A stretch of DNA of 64,000 nucleotides from SNAP01 sp049671745 (GTDB lineage Bacteria > Bacteroidota > Bacteroidia > Bacteroidales > Marinifilaceae), in NCBI GenBank assembly GCA_049671745.1, contig JBATVL010000013.1, positions 1 through 64,000 on the forward strand. Reading direction: 5' to 3'. A program made the position numbers and the translations under genes. Below are positions 62,082 through 64,000 of the stretch, one piece after another. Under the pieces are notes generated by a model. That model made no database searches and had not been told where the DNA came from. It saw only the letters and a list, made by a program, of their open reading frames with translations. Each line of letters begins with the position of its first letter. Position 1 is the first letter of the stretch.

Positions 62082-62270
62082 ATGAAGTCAGTAAGACTAG
62101 CATTAATGCTTGCAGCCTTTCTTATTATGATTGCGGCTGTAACGAATCTTCTAATGATTAGAAGTCATGGAGATGATATTTACGGAGTATATCTTGAGAT
62201 TGCAGCTATTGGTGTTATTGGCCTTGCTTTATCTATAATGGGATATAATGATAAAAGAAAAAAGAAATAA
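62082..62270 (+). CDS. Small two-helix membrane protein
   Basis: A 62-residue protein with two hydrophobic helices (about 4-25 and 34-52) joined by a short polar turn (RSHGDD) and ending in DKRKKK. Family unknown. It starts 3 bp after the acyltransferase and is followed 3 bp later by the next gene. A link to membrane lipid handling is suggested by its neighbours only. Confidence 0.65.
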   Translation: MKSVRLALMLAAFLIMIAAVTNLLMIRSHGDDIYGVYLEIAAIGVIGLALSIMGYNDKRKKK

Positions 62271-62273
62271 GAT

Positions 62274-62504
62274 ATGTATACTTTTCAAAGAAAAATTACG
62301 ATTAAGAGTGATAATTATGATGTGTGGTTTGGATTAAACTCTAAGAGAAGTCCAGTTGGCAATGTATTTTCTATTTACATTTATTCTGACAATCCTAGAA
62401 GTAAATTCAGTGAGGCAAGCCTTATAAAGGGTGGATTCAGATCTAAAGATGAAGCTGTTGTTTACGGAATGAGTTACGTTAAAGATCTTTACAAAAATAA
62501 ATAA
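62274..62504 (+). CDS. Small conserved-looking cytoplasmic protein
   Basis: A 76-residue soluble protein rich in aromatic and charged residues (DNYDVWFGLNSKRSPVGNVF, KDEAVVYGMSYVKDLY). No family recognised. The beta-rich N-terminal half and the final helix suggest a compact alpha/beta domain. Third gene of the acyltransferase operon, ending at a strong terminator. Confidence 0.65.
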   Translation: MYTFQRKITIKSDNYDVWFGLNSKRSPVGNVFSIYIYSDNPRSKFSEASLIKGGFRSKDEAVVYGMSYVKDLYKNK

Positions 62505-62511
62505 ATATACT

Positions 62512-62550
62512 AAAAGAAGCTATCTTAATAAAGATAGCTTCTTTTTATTT
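62512..62550 (+). terminator. Rho-independent terminator after the acyltransferase operon
   Basis: A 15-bp stem, 62512-62526 with 62531-62545, AATA loop and T run. It lies close to the 3' end of the convergent tRNA-Arg. Confidence 0.93.
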
Positions 62551-62562
62551 CTTCATAATACG

Positions 62563-62636
62563 TGACTCCGACGGGATTCAAACCCATGACCTTCAGAACC
62601 GGAATCTGACGTTCTATTCAACTGAACTACGGAGCC
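62563..62636 (-). tRNA. tRNA-Arg (anticodon CCG)
   Basis: A 74-nt cloverleaf with acceptor GGCTCCG/CGGAGTC, anticodon stem TCAGA/TCTGA with loop TTCCGGT (anticodon CCG), T arm ATGGG-TTTGAAT-CCCGT and discriminator A. CCA is not encoded. Confidence 0.95.
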
Positions 62637-62648
62637 AAATCTACATAA

Positions 62649-62656
62649 CAAAAATA
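62649..62656 (-). promoter_or_regulatory. -7 element of tRNA-Arg(CCG)
   Basis: TATTTTTG on the minus strand, 12 bp before the tRNA 5' end, matches TAnnTTTG. Confidence 0.65.
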
Positions 62657-63086
62657 CAAATTTATCTCTCTTCTGCAAATCTATTGCATCTTCATATAAT
62701 GAAAGTTTTCTGTTTTAATAATTTTATTAAACATTCTTTCAATTTATTTATTTCTTCTATTTTATAATCTATCTAAACTATATATTTCACTAAAAATTCA
62801 GCTAATCACACAAGCCTAAATATCAATATGTTATACAACATATTTATCTATTTCAAAAGGCTAAGTAGTTGATAAATAAACTATCAATAAATAAAAAAGT
62901 GCTCTTAAGCATAAAATAAATGTTAAAACCTTTGCTTATCTGCTAAAATCTTTAAATGTTTGTACTCGATTACTGAAAGAAATCAATAATGACTTTCAAT
63001 AGTTTATTTTGATAAGCATAATCGAGAGATATTTTTATATTAACAAATAGTTTAAGCACTAACTAAAAGAGAGAAAAGGTTTTATG
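62657..63086. other. AT-rich upstream region of acnB with a palindrome
   Basis: Contains the perfect inverted repeat AATATGTT (62825-62832) / AACATATT (62837-62844), a possible operator. No gene or exact -7 consensus was found in the 430 bp. Confidence 0.45.
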
Positions 63087-64000
63087 GAATCTTATCTAAA
63101 ACATGAAGCAGCTAGAGAAGCCAAGGGCATCCCAGCACTTCCACTAACGCCAGCACTAGTAGAAACACTTTGTACTATGTTGGAGTCGCCAGAAAAAGGC
63201 AAAGAATCATTTTTAATGAATCTTTTCACAGAAAGAATCGCACCAGGAGTTGATGATTCATCAAAAGTTAAGGCAGAATTCTTAAGAGCTATTATTAAAG
63301 GGGAGAAATCTTCTTCATTAATCAGCAAAAAAGAAGCAGTAAAGATTTTAGGCACTATGATAGGTGGTTATAATGTTACTGGATTACTAGAAGCTTTAGC
63401 AATAGACGAATTAGCAGAAGAAGCAGCAAAAGCATTAAAGGGTACTATCCTTGTGTACGATGCCTTCGATAAAGTATGCGAAATGTCTAAAACAAGTGCA
63501 GCAGCTAAAGATGTTGTTGAATCATGGGCAAAAGCTGAATGGTTCACTACACGTCCTGAAATTGACGAAGAATTTAAAGTAAAAGTATACAAAGTAGAAG
63601 GTGAAATTAACACTGATGACTTTTCTCCTGCAAGTGAGGCATTTACTCGTCCTGACATTCCGTTGCACGCTTTATCTATGGGTAGAGGTCGTTTCGACGA
63701 TGGTAATGAGGTTATAGCTAATTGGAGAGCAGAAGGTCACAAGATTACTTTTGTTGGTGATGTTGTTGGTACTGGTTCTTCTAGAAAATCGGCTTGTAAC
63801 TCTCTTATGTGGGCGATTGGTGAGGACATCACTTGCGTTCCAAACAAAAGAAATAAAGGTATTGTATTAGGCGGCGCTATGGCTCCTATCTTTTTCAACA
63901 CTACTGAAGATTCAGGTGGTTTACCATTAATCGTGGATGCTACTAAATTCAACATGGGTGATGAAATAGTAATCAATACTAAGAAACAAGAAATAACTAA
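63087..64000 (+). CDS. acnB: Aconitate hydratase B, N-terminal part
   Basis: The first 304 residues of an AcnB-type aconitase, open at the right edge. The N-terminal HEAT-like domain (about 1-160, EAAREAKGIPALPLTPALVE) precedes the swivel domain, whose typical blocks are EGEINTDDFSPASEAFTRPD, GTGSSRKSACNSL and GGAMAPIFFNTTEDSGGLPL. Domain order is that of AcnB (HEAT, swivel, then core), not AcnA. The iron-sulfur ligands lie beyond the window. It interconverts citrate and isocitrate in the TCA cycle and may also act on 2-methylisocitrate. Confidence 0.95.

Noticed and set aside
1..64000. CRISPR arrays, phage or transposon insertion
   Set aside because: No regularly spaced long repeats, transposase, integrase, or phage structural genes were seen on either strand.

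Overview
The window is about 64 kb of AT-rich chromosome from a member of the Bacteroidota, most likely Bacteroidales. The evidence is an ECF sigma/FecR/SusC/SusD locus, a long-form IspG, a SusD-type lipoprotein, BIG2 and FISUMP surface lipoproteins, and many starts preceded by the Bacteroidota -7 element TAnnTTTG. No rRNA, CRISPR array, transposase or prophage gene was seen. Three tRNA genes are present: Gln-TTG, Arg-CCT and Arg-CCG. The genus cannot be fixed from the sequence alone.

Left part (1-20.0 kb, almost all minus strand). Three tandem paralogous PKD-type lipoproteins come first, the first running off the left edge. Next is a DUF2975-type membrane-protein array (three intact copies and one eroded copy) ending in a small XRE/Cro-type regulator. 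Then comes a PLP enzyme that looks like cysteate synthase (sulfonolipid precursor) rather than threonine synthase. It is followed by an ECF sigma - FecR - SusC - SusD - two TlpA-like thioredoxin locus, read leftward from 17.7 to 8.4 kb. ispG and a small membrane protein close this part.

Middle (20.3-45.0 kb). This is mainly housekeeping: a GldA-like ABC ATPase, brnQ, hemW, asnS, rpoN, a PAP2-like membrane protein, a SPOR lipoprotein, mgsA, tRNA-Gln, a SpoIID-domain protein with a rhodanese and a cyclophilin, mutS, an MmcQ/YjbR-DeoC fusion, an RND/MMPL exporter, dtd, an aminotransferase, tRNA-Arg, two DUF975-like membrane proteins and an S9 peptidase.

Right part (45.3-64.0 kb, plus strand). 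A cell-surface cluster (BIG2 lipoprotein, papain-like protease with a possible T9SS tail, small lipoprotein, six-repeat BIG2-FISUMP lipoprotein) precedes the rplM-rpsI-rpsB-tsf operon. A second six-repeat BIG2 lipoprotein follows, then pyrH, dxs, a Crp/Fnr regulator, an aminotransferase, a PlsC-like acyltransferase, two small proteins, tRNA-Arg and the 5' part of acnB.

The best candidates for something undescribed are the DUF2975/XRE cassette array with 63-bp exact junction repeats, the PKD lipoprotein family with conserved ends and a divergent middle, the TlpA-linked SusCD locus, a short promoter-to-terminator unit (possible sRNA) at 31.42-31.51 kb, a structured stretch upstream of the cysteate synthase, the rplM leader, and an about 11-bp phased repeat at 42.24-42.35 kb. 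All functions are inferred from reading the sequence; no database search was run.
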